The notes below the pieces were generated by a model, which searched no databases, had not been told where the DNA came from, and was given only the letters and a program-made list of their open reading frames with translations. DNA of 64,000 bases from Bacteroidota bacterium (GTDB lineage Bacteria; Bacteroidota; Ignavibacteria; Ignavibacteriales; Melioribacteraceae): assembly GCA_018818165.1 (NCBI GenBank), contig JAHISP010000068.1, forward strand, positions 1 through 64,000, given 5' to 3'. Both the position numbers and the translations under genes were made by a program. Shown here piece by piece: positions 29,309 to 38,397 of the stretch (positions are counted from its first letter, which is position 1; every line of letters begins with the position of its first letter).

Positions 29309-29636
29309 ATCAATCCAATTTTATTAAAAAATAATTCAAATTAACTTATTATTTTTAAAGAAATACTTAAAATATATTCTTTCATTCGATGGTAATTCTT
29401 ACTAAGAACATAAGCCAAATATAGCAATTTCTATATAAGAAATCAGATTAACTGCAAAAGATTATCAATAAAAATAACTTATAACTAAAAATTCTTAGTT
29501 ATAAACTTTCACAATAATAATGTAAAGATTGTTTTTAGTTTAGTGTTAAGATGATTTTAAGATTTGTAATTTTTAAAATGTAAGATTATTTGGGGCAAAG
29601 TAACTGGACTTCTGAAAATTAGAAGTCCAATAAATG
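29309..29636. other. Intergenic region with two perfect hairpins
   Basis: About 330 bp between the lysine-catabolism genes and the cyclase operon. It has no ORF. It contains the hairpin at 29479-29504 (10-bp arms TTATAACTAA / TTAGTTATAA) and the terminator-like hairpin at 29605-29629. The first 170 bp ahead of the NHL/TPR gene are AT-rich and presumably hold its promoter; no clear -35/-10 is visible. Confidence 0.5.
29605..29629 (-). terminator. Hairpin after the lysine-catabolism pair
   Basis: A perfect 9-bp stem TGGACTTCT / AGAAGTCCA with a 7-nt loop lies 8 bp after the stop of the lysine-ketoglutarate reductase-like gene (read on the minus strand). The tract after the stem is only moderately T-rich (GTTACTTTG), so it may be a weak or factor-assisted terminator. 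Confidence 0.5.
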
Positions 29637-30938
29637 TTAAATATTACTATTAAGTGACTTTTCTAAATATTTATATTTAGGAGTTAATTTTCCGTTATAA
29701 ACAATTACGGCACTTGCAATTTCTGGAGGATATCCCGCTTCTTCAAATAATTTTGTCTTATCAGCATTTACAATTCCCGGAATAAATTGATTTAATGATT
29801 CTGAAAATTCAATTGATGAATTTCGAGGTAATTCTGTTGGAAGATTATCCACGGCTATATCAACTATTCCATTACCACTATAACCGTCAGTTATTGAATC
29901 ATCTTTAGGGTTATAAACATAAGCTGGATTATCGGAAGGAGTTGATTTAACCGTAAACTCAACAGCACCTTCTATATCACAAGTTATGTCGCAAATTACA
30001 TCAAGTTTATGCTCATCTTTTGACTTAAAATATTCTTTGGTTAAAAATACTGGCGACTGTTTAGTCCAGTAAATTGCATTTACAATTAGACTTAAATAAG
30101 GTATATATTCATCAAATTTTGATTTGTATTTTTCAGGATGTGCAAAATAATCCATCAATTCAAATTTATCATCTTTGTTTACTGGCTTTACTAAATGTTC
30201 TTCTTTAAAGACAACTTTGTAAATTAAGTAATTGTTCTTATCATTCAAGTTCTTTAATTCATCAGGTTCTATAGTCTTATGTGGAAGCAAATCAAATATT
30301 TCTTGAGCACCATGAGAAACATTTCCATAACCCATAAATCCAAAAACAAAAGGAGCTTTATTAAAATTAATTCCATTTTCGTTAATTTCTTTACCAATTT
30401 TAACAATTTCAATTTTTGCTTCTTCTACTGATGTATATTCATAAGCTGGTTTTAAATTTAGAAAAGGAGTTTCGTAACCAAGATTTTTTAATCTAATTCC
30501 ATAACCGTGAAGTGCGTCAATCATTCCAGCAAGACCAGCATATTTTCCGAAGAAAACTAATCGCTTGCCCTTTTCATTAATAATAGCTTCGTAATCTATA
30601 AGAGTACAATTTAAATTCATTAACTTTTGAAGTAATGGCATGTTATATTTTTGCCCTTTTAGTGTATGAGAAAAGAAAATATAGGTCTTATCATTTTGCA
30701 AAAGGTTTATTGGAATTTCTTTAACTGCAAAAACAACAGGGGCTTCGGATAAATCCTCTTTTACAGTAATTCCAGCATTTGTAAACTCATTATCTAAAAA
30801 TGCTCGTCTTTCAAAAGGCTGAATTATCGTGTCAATTCCAAAATCATTTTTCAATTTCTCTAAATGTTCTGGAATTAGTGGAACACGGCGTTCCCAAATA
30901 TTTTTATCTTCTCTTCTAATTCCAATCAATTTTTTCAT
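29637..30938 (-). CDS. Lysine-ketoglutarate reductase-like enzyme (saccharopine-forming)
   Basis: A 433-residue protein of the alanine dehydrogenase/LOR fold. It matches the lysine-ketoglutarate reductase half of eukaryotic aminoadipic semialdehyde synthase: opening IGIRREDKNIWERRVPLIP, then FFSHTLKGQKYNMPLLQKL, LIDYEAIINEKGKRLVFFG and FAGLAGMIDALHG-type (observed KYAGLAGMIDALHGYG), with GFMGYGNVSHGAQEIF as the nucleotide-binding loop. It would join lysine and 2-oxoglutarate to saccharopine in the cytoplasm. The saccharopine dehydrogenase half is absent and no separate gene for it is in the window. AAGGA stands just ahead of ATG 30938. It is 150 bp after the ALDH7-type gene and shares the lysine pathway with it. 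Confidence 0.85.
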   Translation of the reverse strand: MKKLIGIRREDKNIWERRVPLIPEHLEKLKNDFGIDTIIQPFERRAFLDNEFTNAGITVKEDLSEAPVVFAVKEIPINLLQNDKTYIFFSHTLKGQKYNMPLLQKLMNLNCTLIDYEAIINEKGKRLVFFGKYAGLAGMIDALHGYGIRLKNLGYETPFLNLKPAYEYTSVEEAKIEIVKIGKEINENGINFNKAPFVFGFMGYGNVSHGAQEIFDLLPHKTIEPDELKNLNDKNNYLIYKVVFKEEHLVKPVNKDDKFELMDYFAHPEKYKSKFDEYIPYLSLIVNAIYWTKQSPVFLTKEYFKSKDEHKLDVICDITCDIEGAVEFTVKSTPSDNPAYVYNPKDDSITDGYSGNGIVDIAVDNLPTELPRNSSIEFSESLNQFIPGIVNADKTKLFEEAGYPPEIASAVIVYNGKLTPKYKYLEKSLNSNI

Positions 30939-30987
30939 ATTCTTCCTTAATTTAGATTCTATACATAAAACTTAATCAATTCAAAAA

Positions 30988-31008
30988 AGACGATGCACCG
31001 CATCGTCT
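30988..31008. repeat. Perfect short palindrome
   Basis: AGACGATGC-ACC-GCATCGTCT: nine-bp arms with a 3-nt loop in the spacer between the two lysine-catabolism genes. It resembles the GAGACG...CGTCTC palindromic repeats common in intergenic DNA of Bacteroidota and cyanobacteria. It could act as an attenuating or mRNA-stabilising hairpin within the transcript. Confidence 0.7.
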
Positions 31009-31036
31009 CTATAATTTTGAATTCTGCTAAGTAAGA

Positions 31037-31075
31037 GTCATTGCGAAAGAGTCCGAAAAATTGGGTTCGAATGAC
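31037..31075. repeat. GTCATTGCGA-type dispersed repeat fragment
   Basis: GTCATTGCGA at 31037-31046 is followed 20 bases later by the near-complement TCGAATGAC (31067-31075). The same word pair bounds the intergenic elements at 40077-40312 and 41740-41867 and occurs in partial form at 32702-32728. Confidence 0.5.
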
Positions 31076-31088
31076 ACTTACAATTAAA

Positions 31089-32621
31089 TTAAATGTCGAA
31101 TTTAATTCCTTGAGCAAGTGGAAGATCTTTTCCAAAATTAATTGTATTAGTTTGTCTTCTCATGTATGCTTTCCAAGAATCGGAACCAGATTCACGTCCA
31201 CCGCCAGTTTCTTTTTCACCACCAAAAGCACCGCCAATTTCAGCACCAGATGTACCAATATTAACATTTGCAATTCCGCAATCACTTCCCCAATGAGAAA
31301 GAAATGTTTCAGCTTCTTGCATATTATCAGTAAATATTGACGAAGAAAGACCTTGAACTACATCATTTTGAATTTCAATTGCATCCTCAACATTTCCTTT
31401 GTACTTAAGAATATAAAGTATTGGAGCAAATGTTTCTTCTTGAACAATTGAATAATGATTTTCAGCTTCTATAATTGCAGGCTGAACGTAACATCCAGAT
31501 TCATAGCCTTTTCCAGAAAGAACATTTCCACCAAATAAAACATTTCCACCTTCTTTTTTAGCCAATTCAATTGCTAATTTGAAATCTTCAACCGACGATT
31601 TATCAATTAATGGTCCAACATGGTTTTTCAAATCCATTGGAGAACCAATTTTTAAGCCTTTATATGCTTTAACTAAAATTTCTTTTACGTTATCATAAAT
31701 TGATTCGTGAATAATTAAACGACGAGTTGATGTACATCTTTGTCCAGCAGTACCAACAGCACCAAATACAATTGCTGGCAAAGCTAATTTAAGATTTGCA
31801 TCTGGAGTTAAAATTATTGCATTGTTTCCACCAAGTTCCAAAATTGATCTGCCAAAACGTGCTGCAATTTTTTGTGCTGCTTTTCTACCAACACCAGTTG
31901 AGCCAGTAATTGATACAAGAGGAATTCGTTTATCATTTATTAGTTTTTCACCAACGGAAGAACCTTTACCAATTACAAGAGAAAATAAACCTTCTGGTAA
32001 TTTGTGTTTTTTAATTACTTGTCCAACAATATTTTGAACAGCAATGGCGGTTAAAGGAACTTTAGATGAAGGTTTCCATAAATTTGTGTCACCGCAAACC
32101 GTTGCTAACATTGCATTCCAAGACCAAACAGCAACAGGAAAGTTAAATGCTGAAATTGTTCCCACTACACCAAGTGGATGATATTGATCATACATTCTGT
32201 GATTAGGTCTTTCTGAATGCATGGTTGAACCATAAAGCATGCGCGACTGTCCAACAGCAAAATCGCAAATATCTATCATTTCTTGAACTTCGCCCCAACC
32301 TTCTTGAAGTGATTTTCCCATTTCATAAGTAACCAATTTACCTAGTGGATCTTTATATTCGCGTAATTTATTGCCTATTTCTCTAACAATATTACCACGC
32401 AATGGTGCTGGAATTTTTTTCCATGCCATAAAAGCTTCGTGCGATTTTGCAATTACTTTTTCGTAATCTTTTTCATTTGCTTGATAAACTGAAGCTAAAT
32501 ATTTTCCATTAATTGGAGAATATATTTTTAGTTCATCATTACTTTCTGAACCGTACCATTTAAGTCCAGTAGAAGCGCCAAGGTTTTTCTTTTTGATTCC
32601 TAGTTTTTTTAAGAATTCCAT
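31089..32621 (-). CDS. ALDH7-type aminoadipate semialdehyde dehydrogenase
   Basis: A 510-residue NAD(P)-dependent aldehyde dehydrogenase. The family-7 (antiquitin) type is recognisable from [20 protein letters not shown] and [13 protein letters not shown] near the C-terminus. The catalytic Cys is in [13 protein letters not shown] and the general-base Glu in [11 protein letters not shown]. It oxidises 2-aminoadipate 6-semialdehyde (or its cyclic form, piperideine-6-carboxylate) to 2-aminoadipate. GGAG lies seven bases before ATG 32621. Its position upstream of the lysine-ketoglutarate reductase-like gene supports a role in the saccharopine route of lysine breakdown. An Rrf2-type regulator precedes it on the same strand. 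Confidence 0.9.
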   Translation of the reverse strand: MEFLKKLGIKKKNLGASTGLKWYGSESNDELKIYSPINGKYLASVYQANEKDYEKVIAKSHEAFMAWKKIPAPLRGNIVREIGNKLREYKDPLGKLVTYEMGKSLQEGWGEVQEMIDICDFAVGQSRMLYGSTMHSERPNHRMYDQYHPLGVVGTISAFNFPVAVWSWNAMLATVCGDTNLWKPSSKVPLTAIAVQNIVGQVIKKHKLPEGLFSLVIGKGSSVGEKLINDKRIPLVSITGSTGVGRKAAQKIAARFGRSILELGGNNAIILTPDANLKLALPAIVFGAVGTAGQRCTSTRRLIIHESIYDNVKEILVKAYKGLKIGSPMDLKNHVGPLIDKSSVEDFKLAIELAKKEGGNVLFGGNVLSGKGYESGCYVQPAIIEAENHYSIVQEETFAPILYILKYKGNVEDAIEIQNDVVQGLSSSIFTDNMQEAETFLSHWGSDCGIANVNIGTSGAEIGGAFGGEKETGGGRESGSDSWKAYMRRQTNTINFGKDLPLAQGIKFDI

Positions 32622-32701
32622 TTTGTACTCCGTTTTTATTTAAACTAATTTTACCTAATAACTTTAAAGATCGCTTTAACTCAATAAGATTCCAAATTTC
32701 A

Positions 32702-32728
32702 CAATGACAGCATTAATTTGCGTCATTG
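32702..32728. repeat. CAATGAC/GTCATTG inverted repeat
   Basis: CAATGAC at 32702-32708 and GTCATTG at 32722-32728 form 7-bp arms around a 13-nt loop in the spacer between the Rrf2-type regulator and the aldehyde dehydrogenase. The arms are the core of the GTCATTGCGA repeat family seen at 31037, 40077 and 41740. Confidence 0.45.
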
Positions 32729-32796
32729 CAATTATTCCGCTCTATGAACGACATTTTACTCCATTTTTACAGAGGCAATCTTTTAATAATACTTTA

Positions 32797-33219
32797 TTAA
32801 AAATTTGATTTCATTTTTAAGTAATTCATTATTGATTGTATTGAAATTTTTGTCATCTTATTTTCAATATCTACCTGAATACTGGAAAATAAATTATTAA
32901 AATATCCTAAATAATCGTATTCATCTTTTCCAATTATATCTGAAACATCCAAATGGAAAGCTTTTCTATCTTCAATTGAACAATAAATTTCCTGAAGATT
33001 TATATCCTTTGGTGATTTCAATAACTGAAATCCGCCTTTTGTCCCTTGATTACTTACCACAATTTTGCTTTTGCAAAGTAAGGAAAGTAGTTTTCGAAGC
33101 TTTGAAGCATTAATGCCTGTATTCTCGGCAATTTCTTTGCTTGTTTTAGCTGTTGGATAACTTTCGGCAAGAAAACAGATTGCCTTAACAGATGATGATA
33201 ATTTTGTTGATGCTGACAT
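32797..33219 (-). CDS. Rrf2-family transcriptional regulator
   Basis: A 140-residue winged-helix regulator. The N-terminal half shows the Rrf2 pattern: LSSSVKAICFLAESYPTAKTS, helix-turn-helix EIAENTGINASKLRKLLSLL, then the wing SNQGTKGGFQLLKSPKDINL. The three clustered cysteines used by IscR/NsrR members to bind an Fe-S cluster are absent (a single Cys in EIYCSIED), so it is more likely a cluster-free member. It sits 175 bp upstream of the aldehyde dehydrogenase gene on the same strand and divergent from rsmI. Control of the lysine-catabolism genes is possible but unproven. Confidence 0.85.
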   Translation of the reverse strand: MSASTKLSSSVKAICFLAESYPTAKTSKEIAENTGINASKLRKLLSLLCKSKIVVSNQGTKGGFQLLKSPKDINLQEIYCSIEDRKAFHLDVSDIIGKDEYDYLGYFNNLFSSIQVDIENKMTKISIQSIMNYLKMKSNF

Positions 33220-33464
33220 AAAACTCTTTAATTGTTATAGTAAGTGTAACATTTTTTCAATTTAATGGCAAAATATTTTTATTAGTAAATTACATTGAAT
33301 AATACGTCGTTAAAATATTATAAAATAAATTTATAAGAAACTGAATTTTCAAAAAGGTAATTATTAATTATTTTTAAAGAGCAAAAACATTTTATCAAAA
33401 CTCTATATCACAATTGTATTTATAATTCCCTATTTTTTGATTTCAATTTTTAATGAGATAACTA

Positions 33465-34142
33465 ATGCTATACGTTGTTGCAACACCAATTGGTAATTTT
33501 AATGATATTACAATTAGAGCTTTGGAAGTATTAAAAGATGTTAGTTTTATTCTTTGCGAGGACACAAGAACATCTGGGAATTTGCTAAAACATTTTGATT
33601 TACATAAAGAATTAGTCTCATTTAATGCCAGAATGGAAGAAAAAAAAATTGATACTGTAATTAAAAGACTCCGTGCCGGTGAAACATGTGCTCTCATTTC
33701 TGATGCCGGAACACCAGCTATTTCAGATCCTGGAGTTCGCTTAGTAAATGCTGCGCAAAAAAATGGAATTGAAGTAGTAGGAATTCCTGGTGCAAACGCA
33801 GCAATTTTGGCATTAAGTATTGCAGGATTGCCAACCGACTCTTTCATTTTTGAAGGATTTCTGCCACAAAAAAAAGGAAGACAAAAACTACTTAAAAAAT
33901 TAGCTGAAGAAGATAGAACAATTGTGCTTTATGAATCTATGTATAGAATTGAAAAATTAATAAATGAATTAAATGAATTTATGCCAAATAGAATTATTGC
34001 AATTGGACGTGAATTAACAAAAAAATTTGAAGAAATTTGGCGCGGTCTCCCAAGTGAAATATTGGAATCATTATCAGAACATACACTTAAAGGAGAATTT
34101 GTGGTAATAATTGCGCCAATAAATTGGAAAGATGTAATTTAA
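33465..34142 (+). CDS. rsmI: 16S rRNA 2'-O-ribose C1402 methyltransferase RsmI
   Basis: A 225-residue SAM-dependent methyltransferase of the tetrapyrrole-methylase fold that modifies C1402 of 16S rRNA. Family motifs are clear: YVVATPIGNFNDITIRAL at the start, CEDTRTSGNLLKHF, then LISDAGTPAISDPG and VVGIPGANAAILALSIAGLP, followed by FEGFLPQKKGRQ and RELTKKFEEIWRG. Length matches the family, slightly short at the C-terminus. ATG 33465 follows GAG at a suitable distance. It stands alone on the plus strand between two minus-strand groups; its 245-bp upstream spacer is shared with the divergent Rrf2 gene. Confidence 0.96.
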   Translation: MLYVVATPIGNFNDITIRALEVLKDVSFILCEDTRTSGNLLKHFDLHKELVSFNARMEEKKIDTVIKRLRAGETCALISDAGTPAISDPGVRLVNAAQKNGIEVVGIPGANAAILALSIAGLPTDSFIFEGFLPQKKGRQKLLKKLAEEDRTIVLYESMYRIEKLINELNEFMPNRIIAIGRELTKKFEEIWRGLPSEILESLSEHTLKGEFVVIIAPINWKDVI

Positions 34143-34177
34143 TATTTGTTATTTTTGCAATATGAATTGTCCAATTA

Positions 34178-35107
34178 TTAGAATTTGTAAGTAAGTACTA
34201 AAAATGACGAAATACCAATTAATATCCAGAGTAATACGCCAAGAATAAAACTTTTTACTCCCGCTTCTTTTACTTCAAAAATAGAAATATTTGAACCAAT
34301 TAAAAACAGTGCAATCACCATTCCTTTATTTCCTAACCAATGAAGATGATTATATGTATCCTGCCATTGTGGTAATAAATAAGCAACAATAATAGCAATT
34401 ATAAAAATACCAATAAACCATGGAATTTTTATTTTACTACTTATTTTGTCTTTTTGAAAAATTGCAATACTAATTGATAGAGGAATAATCCACAGAGCAC
34501 GAATTAACTTAACTGTTGTAGCTATTTCAAGTGCTTTTGCTCCATATGTTGCTCCTGCTCCAACAACCGAACTAGTATCGTGAATAGCAATTGCAGACCA
34601 ATATCCAAAAGTTTCCTGGCTAAGATTGAAATAATGCCCTATTGATGGAAAAATAATTAGAGCTATTGCATTCAAAATAAATATAACAACTAATGAAAAT
34701 GATATCTGAAAATTCTTAGCATTAATTACAGGTGCAACGGCTGCAATTGCACTACCTCCACAGATGGCAGTTCCAGAAGCAATAAGCAAACTAATTTTTG
34801 AATCAACTTTAAGTACTCGTCCTATTAGAATTCCTGATAATAATACAAAGAAAACAGATATTGCAGTAGCAAAAAATCCAGTTTTAGATGCACTAATTAC
34901 TTGAGTTAGATTCATCCCAAATCCCATTAGTACAATGGATGCTTGTAAGGCAATTGAAGTATACTTTGCAATATTTTCATGTTTAATTCCTATTAGAGAA
35001 AAAAACAAACCAATTAAAAGTGCTAATACAGGAGATAGGAAAGGCATAAATGCTAGAAATATTACTGCCGCATATATTAAACTAACTTTCTTTTGAACTA
35101 AAACCAT
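34178..35107 (-). CDS. YeiH/UPF0324-type membrane exporter
   Basis: A 309-residue membrane protein with about ten helices, of the Cons_hypoth698 (PF03601, YeiH) family, often annotated as putative sulfate exporter. Recognisable blocks are VLMGFGMNL, ASGTAICGGSAIAAVAPVI and IAIHDTSSVVGAGATYGA, plus the C-terminal NKGMVIALFLIGSNIS. It is encoded 92 bp downstream of a LysR-type regulator on the same strand, a pairing also known for YeiE/YeiH in enterobacteria. The substrate has not been settled for most members. Confidence 0.88.
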   Translation of the reverse strand: MVLVQKKVSLIYAAVIFLAFMPFLSPVLALLIGLFFSLIGIKHENIAKYTSIALQASIVLMGFGMNLTQVISASKTGFFATAISVFFVLLSGILIGRVLKVDSKISLLIASGTAICGGSAIAAVAPVINAKNFQISFSLVVIFILNAIALIIFPSIGHYFNLSQETFGYWSAIAIHDTSSVVGAGATYGAKALEIATTVKLIRALWIIPLSISIAIFQKDKISSKIKIPWFIGIFIIAIIVAYLLPQWQDTYNHLHWLGNKGMVIALFLIGSNISIFEVKEAGVKSFILGVLLWILIGISSFLVLTYKF

Positions 35108-35199
35108 TATCTATTTTCCATTATAATTTGAAATAACTTTGGAACAAAATTATGTATCAGCTATAATTGAAACAAATAGTATATTGTTCTTAATTATAA

Positions 35200-36087
35200 C
35201 TATAAATTATAATGACATAAAAAATCTATAAATAATTTAGGTAATAAAATATCGGGACCTTGTTGAAGTGCAATTCTAAATTTACGTTTAATAGATAAAT
35301 TCTTAATTGATAATTTTACAATTTCTTTTAAGATTATCTCTTTTGCAACTGATTTTTCTGACACCATAGCAATTCCATCAAAATCAGATAAGAAATTTTT
35401 AATTGCCTCTGTACTCCCAAGATGTATTAAAATATTAAGTTTATCAATATTTATTTTTTGTATTAATAGAGATTTCCTAATCACATCCAATGTGCCTGAT
35501 CCTTTTTCTCGGAGTACAATAGGAATATTTAGTAAGTCTGAAATGGACAAAAAATTAAGTTTTGCATATATACTGTTATTTCCCGTACAAGCAATAATTT
35601 CATCATCAAGAAAATCAATGTATTTGATATTTGATTGTGAAGATTCATTCTCAACCAAAGCCAAGTCAATTTCATTTTTCAATAATTTTTGTTCCATTTC
35701 AAAGGAATTTCCGTTAAATAGATAAAATTTTATTTCTGGATATCGTTTATGAAATTTAGCAATAACCGAGGGGATTAAATACTGAGATATAGTTGAACTT
35801 GCACCAATACGAAGCGTTCCCTTAAATGTATCATTTAATCTTCCAAGCTCATATTCAAGCTCTCTGTATTGTTTCTTAATTTTCTTTAAATGTTCATAAG
35901 TCAGTTCACCAGCTTTAGTTAAATATATTTTATTACCTTTTCTTTCAAAAATTGCAATATTTAGTCTACTTTCCAACTCCTTGATGTGTTTTGTTACAGC
36001 AGGTTGACTAATAAACAAATCCTTTGCAGCTTTAGAGAAGCTCAAATTTTCTGCTACTGATAAAAATACTTCGTCTCTGTAATCCAT
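35200..36087 (-). CDS. LysR-type transcriptional regulator
   Basis: A 295-residue LysR-family regulator. The N-terminal winged helix (residues 1-60) has the family pattern VAENLSFSKAAKDLFISQPA followed by VTKHIKELESRLNIAIFER, then a linker helix and a periplasmic-binding-like effector domain (about 90-290). LRIGASSTISQYLIPSVIA starts the effector domain and is close to the CysB/CysR/YeiE subgroup. The downstream gene encodes a YeiH-type exporter, so control of that exporter is likely. It lies 41 bp after apt and may be partly cotranscribed with it. Confidence 0.92.
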   Translation of the reverse strand: MDYRDEVFLSVAENLSFSKAAKDLFISQPAVTKHIKELESRLNIAIFERKGNKIYLTKAGELTYEHLKKIKKQYRELEYELGRLNDTFKGTLRIGASSTISQYLIPSVIAKFHKRYPEIKFYLFNGNSFEMEQKLLKNEIDLALVENESSQSNIKYIDFLDDEIIACTGNNSIYAKLNFLSISDLLNIPIVLREKGSGTLDVIRKSLLIQKINIDKLNILIHLGSTEAIKNFLSDFDGIAMVSEKSVAKEIILKEIVKLSIKNLSIKRKFRIALQQGPDILLPKLFIDFLCHYNL

Positions 36088-36128
36088 ATTACATAATTTC
36101 TCTTATACTGTTAAATATTGAATAAAAA

Positions 36129-36650
36129 TTATTCAGCATCAAATTCCATCAAAGAATGAACTTCGTATCCCTTTAACTTTTCTTTTCCGTTCAAAAATGT
36201 TAAATCTATTAAAAAAGAAATTTGAACAATTTCTGCTCCCAATTTTTCAACTAACTTACAAGCTGCTTCCATTGTGCCACCGGTGGCAAGTAAATCATCG
36301 TGAAGTAAAATTTTGTCCCCGTGCTCCAAAGCATCCTTATGAATTTCTATAACATCAGTTCCATATTCCAATTCATAACTTTCTTTAACAGTCTCCGCAG
36401 GTAATTTACCAGGTTTTCTTATTGGAATAAATCCTGCTCCCAGCTTTTCTGCTAATGCTCCACCAAATATAAATCCTCTAGATTCAATTCCAACAACCTT
36501 AGTTATCCCCTTGTTTTTAGATAAGTTATAAAGTTTATCTAAAGTTTCGGAATAGCCTTTAGGATCTTTCAAAAGTGTTGTAATATCTTTGAAAATAATT
36601 CCCTCAATTGGAAAGTTTGGTACATCTCGTATCAGTTTTTTTAAGTCCAT
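36129..36650 (-). CDS. apt: Adenine phosphoribosyltransferase
   Basis: A 173-residue purine-salvage enzyme converting adenine and PRPP to AMP. The PRPP-binding loop is ILLHDDLLATGGTMEAA, and VVGIESRGFIFGGALAEKLG and FIPIRKPGKLPAET are family blocks. Length is standard for Apt. The frame runs upstream to 36701, but ATG 36650 has GAGG five bases ahead and begins at the usual family position, so it is the start. It lies 67 bp after the PolX-like gene in a minus-strand run from dusB to the YeiH-type gene. Confidence 0.96.
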   Translation of the reverse strand: MDLKKLIRDVPNFPIEGIIFKDITTLLKDPKGYSETLDKLYNLSKNKGITKVVGIESRGFIFGGALAEKLGAGFIPIRKPGKLPAETVKESYELEYGTDVIEIHKDALEHGDKILLHDDLLATGGTMEAACKLVEKLGAEIVQISFLIDLTFLNGKEKLKGYEVHSLMEFDAE

Positions 36651-36717
36651 TTTTACCTCAATATTATCTTTTAAACTTATGTGAAAGATAATGCCACGCA
36701 TTACTTCAGTTAAATTA

Positions 36718-38394
36718 CTAAATATCTCTTACTATTTTTCTTTTTAAATACATTTCAAATTCATTTTCCGAATAACAATTTATAACTTCTTCCTTTTGGA
36801 TTCCACCTTTTCTAGCAATATTGATCCCATATATTGTATCCATAATTCCATTAACAGAATGTGCATCTGGATTAATAGCAAACTTGCATCCAAGTTCTCT
36901 AGCATAATAAATATTTCGCCAATCCAAATCCAAGCGATGCGGTGAAGCATTAATCTCGATTGTAACATCATTTGCGGAACATGCTTCTATTACTTTTTTA
37001 ATGTTTAATTTATACGAATCGCGAGCAAGCAATAATCTTCCAGTTGGATGTCCTAAAACGTCTGTATAAGGATTTTCAATTGCTTTAATTATTCTACTTG
37101 TCATTTCATCTTCTGAAAGTGAAAAAATGGAATGAATTGAAGCAACAACAAAATCAAAATTTTTCATAAATTCATCAGAATAATCCAGACTTCCATCTTT
37201 CAAAATATCCGATTCAATACCATGAAATATTCTAATTCCAAGTTTATTTGAAACGGAATTTATTTCACCTTTTTGTTTAATCACTCTCTCTTCAATTAAT
37301 CCATTTGCATAAAAAGCTGATTTACTGTGATCACAAACTGCAAGATATTTGTAACCAAAATCCAATGCTCCAACTGCCATTTCAAGAAGTGTATTTGCTC
37401 CATCGGATTGAGTTGTGTGGAAATGGAGCATGCCATTAAAATCAGTTTTAAATAAATTTGAATTAGTTCTAAGATGCTCAGGAGCATACAAGAATTCAAT
37501 TTCTCTAACTTCTGGGAGCATAAATGGAAATCCTTTTATTTCAAATATTTTCTCCTCATTCTCAAAATATTTACCCTCAGCAATCTCTAATTTCTCTAAA
37601 TATTTATGTGATCCCGTACTATTAAACAATATTGAATAGTAGTTTTTATCATCTGTTACAAAAATTTGAGCTGGAATGTTTAATCCAAGTTCTAATTGCA
37701 TTATTTTATATGAGGCACATTCCTCTAACTCATTATATTTATATAGTTTAACAAGTTCTGACTTAAAGTTTTCCATATCACTTACAGAGCAAATTATTTC
37801 AATTTTAGAAATAATTTCCATTTTGCGCCTAATTTCACCAGTAAAATCAACTTTTGTGCATGATTTTAACTCTAAAAGTCTTTCAATTAATTGTGCTCCC
37901 GTATGCTCCGCATGATGAAACAGCATAAATGGTTTGTTTTTACGTTGTTTTTCAATTTCTTCTAGAATATCATATTCTGATTTTATTGTAAATCCTTTTA
38001 TGCTTGAAAGTTGATTATTTAGACATACTTCGGCTAAATCTTTAATATCATTTACTCCGAGTGACTCATGAATTAGCTTAACTTTTTTAACTCCTAAACC
38101 TCTAATCTGTAGAATATCAATAATTCCTTTTGGTATGCTCCCAATTAAATCTTCAAATTCTTTTACAACTCCATTATCTAATAACTCATAAAGAAATGAT
38201 TGTATTCCCTTTCCAATTCCTTTTTCCTGTGTTATGCTCCCCTCTTGGAGCATTTGTTCTAAATCACCTTCAATTCCTCTAAGTGTATTTGATGCTCCCT
38301 TAAATGCATTTATTTTAAACTTATTTGCTCCCACAAATTCTAACAAACCGGCATAAAGATTTAATTTTTCTATGGCTTCTTTTCTAAATGACAT
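36718..38394 (-). CDS. polX: PolX-family protein, PHP domain intact, polymerase site degenerate
   Basis: A 558-residue bacterial PolX: helix-hairpin-helix 8-kDa and fingers region (about 1-165), palm (about 170-300) and C-terminal PHP phosphoesterase (about 320-545). PHP metal ligands are present: LHFHTTQSDG, AVCDHS, GIESDIL, VASIHSIF, LGHPTGRLL and INPDAH. In the palm, the place normally holding the G-S-x-R-R...D-x-D signature reads GEIRRKMEIISKIEIICS, with Lys and Glu replacing the two catalytic Asp. The third Asp position reads IPAQIF instead of V-D-L-R-type. The polymerase is therefore probably inactive, and the protein may act as a nuclease or phosphoesterase. It lies 3 bp after the PAP2-like gene. 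Confidence 0.85.
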   Translation of the reverse strand: MSFRKEAIEKLNLYAGLLEFVGANKFKINAFKGASNTLRGIEGDLEQMLQEGSITQEKGIGKGIQSFLYELLDNGVVKEFEDLIGSIPKGIIDILQIRGLGVKKVKLIHESLGVNDIKDLAEVCLNNQLSSIKGFTIKSEYDILEEIEKQRKNKPFMLFHHAEHTGAQLIERLLELKSCTKVDFTGEIRRKMEIISKIEIICSVSDMENFKSELVKLYKYNELEECASYKIMQLELGLNIPAQIFVTDDKNYYSILFNSTGSHKYLEKLEIAEGKYFENEEKIFEIKGFPFMLPEVREIEFLYAPEHLRTNSNLFKTDFNGMLHFHTTQSDGANTLLEMAVGALDFGYKYLAVCDHSKSAFYANGLIEERVIKQKGEINSVSNKLGIRIFHGIESDILKDGSLDYSDEFMKNFDFVVASIHSIFSLSEDEMTSRIIKAIENPYTDVLGHPTGRLLLARDSYKLNIKKVIEACSANDVTIEINASPHRLDLDWRNIYYARELGCKFAINPDAHSVNGIMDTIYGINIARKGGIQKEEVINCYSENEFEMYLKRKIVRDI

Positions 38395-38397
38395 AAT

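Noticed and set aside
31041-31340. Plus-strand 99-codon ORF opposite the aldehyde dehydrogenase gene
   Set aside because: It is the antisense shadow of a strongly supported gene, beginning in the repeat spacer.
34178-36087. LysR/YeiH pair as a divergent regulator-target unit
   Set aside because: Both genes are on the same strand in series, so the classic divergent arrangement does not apply; control of YeiH by the LysR protein remains only likely.
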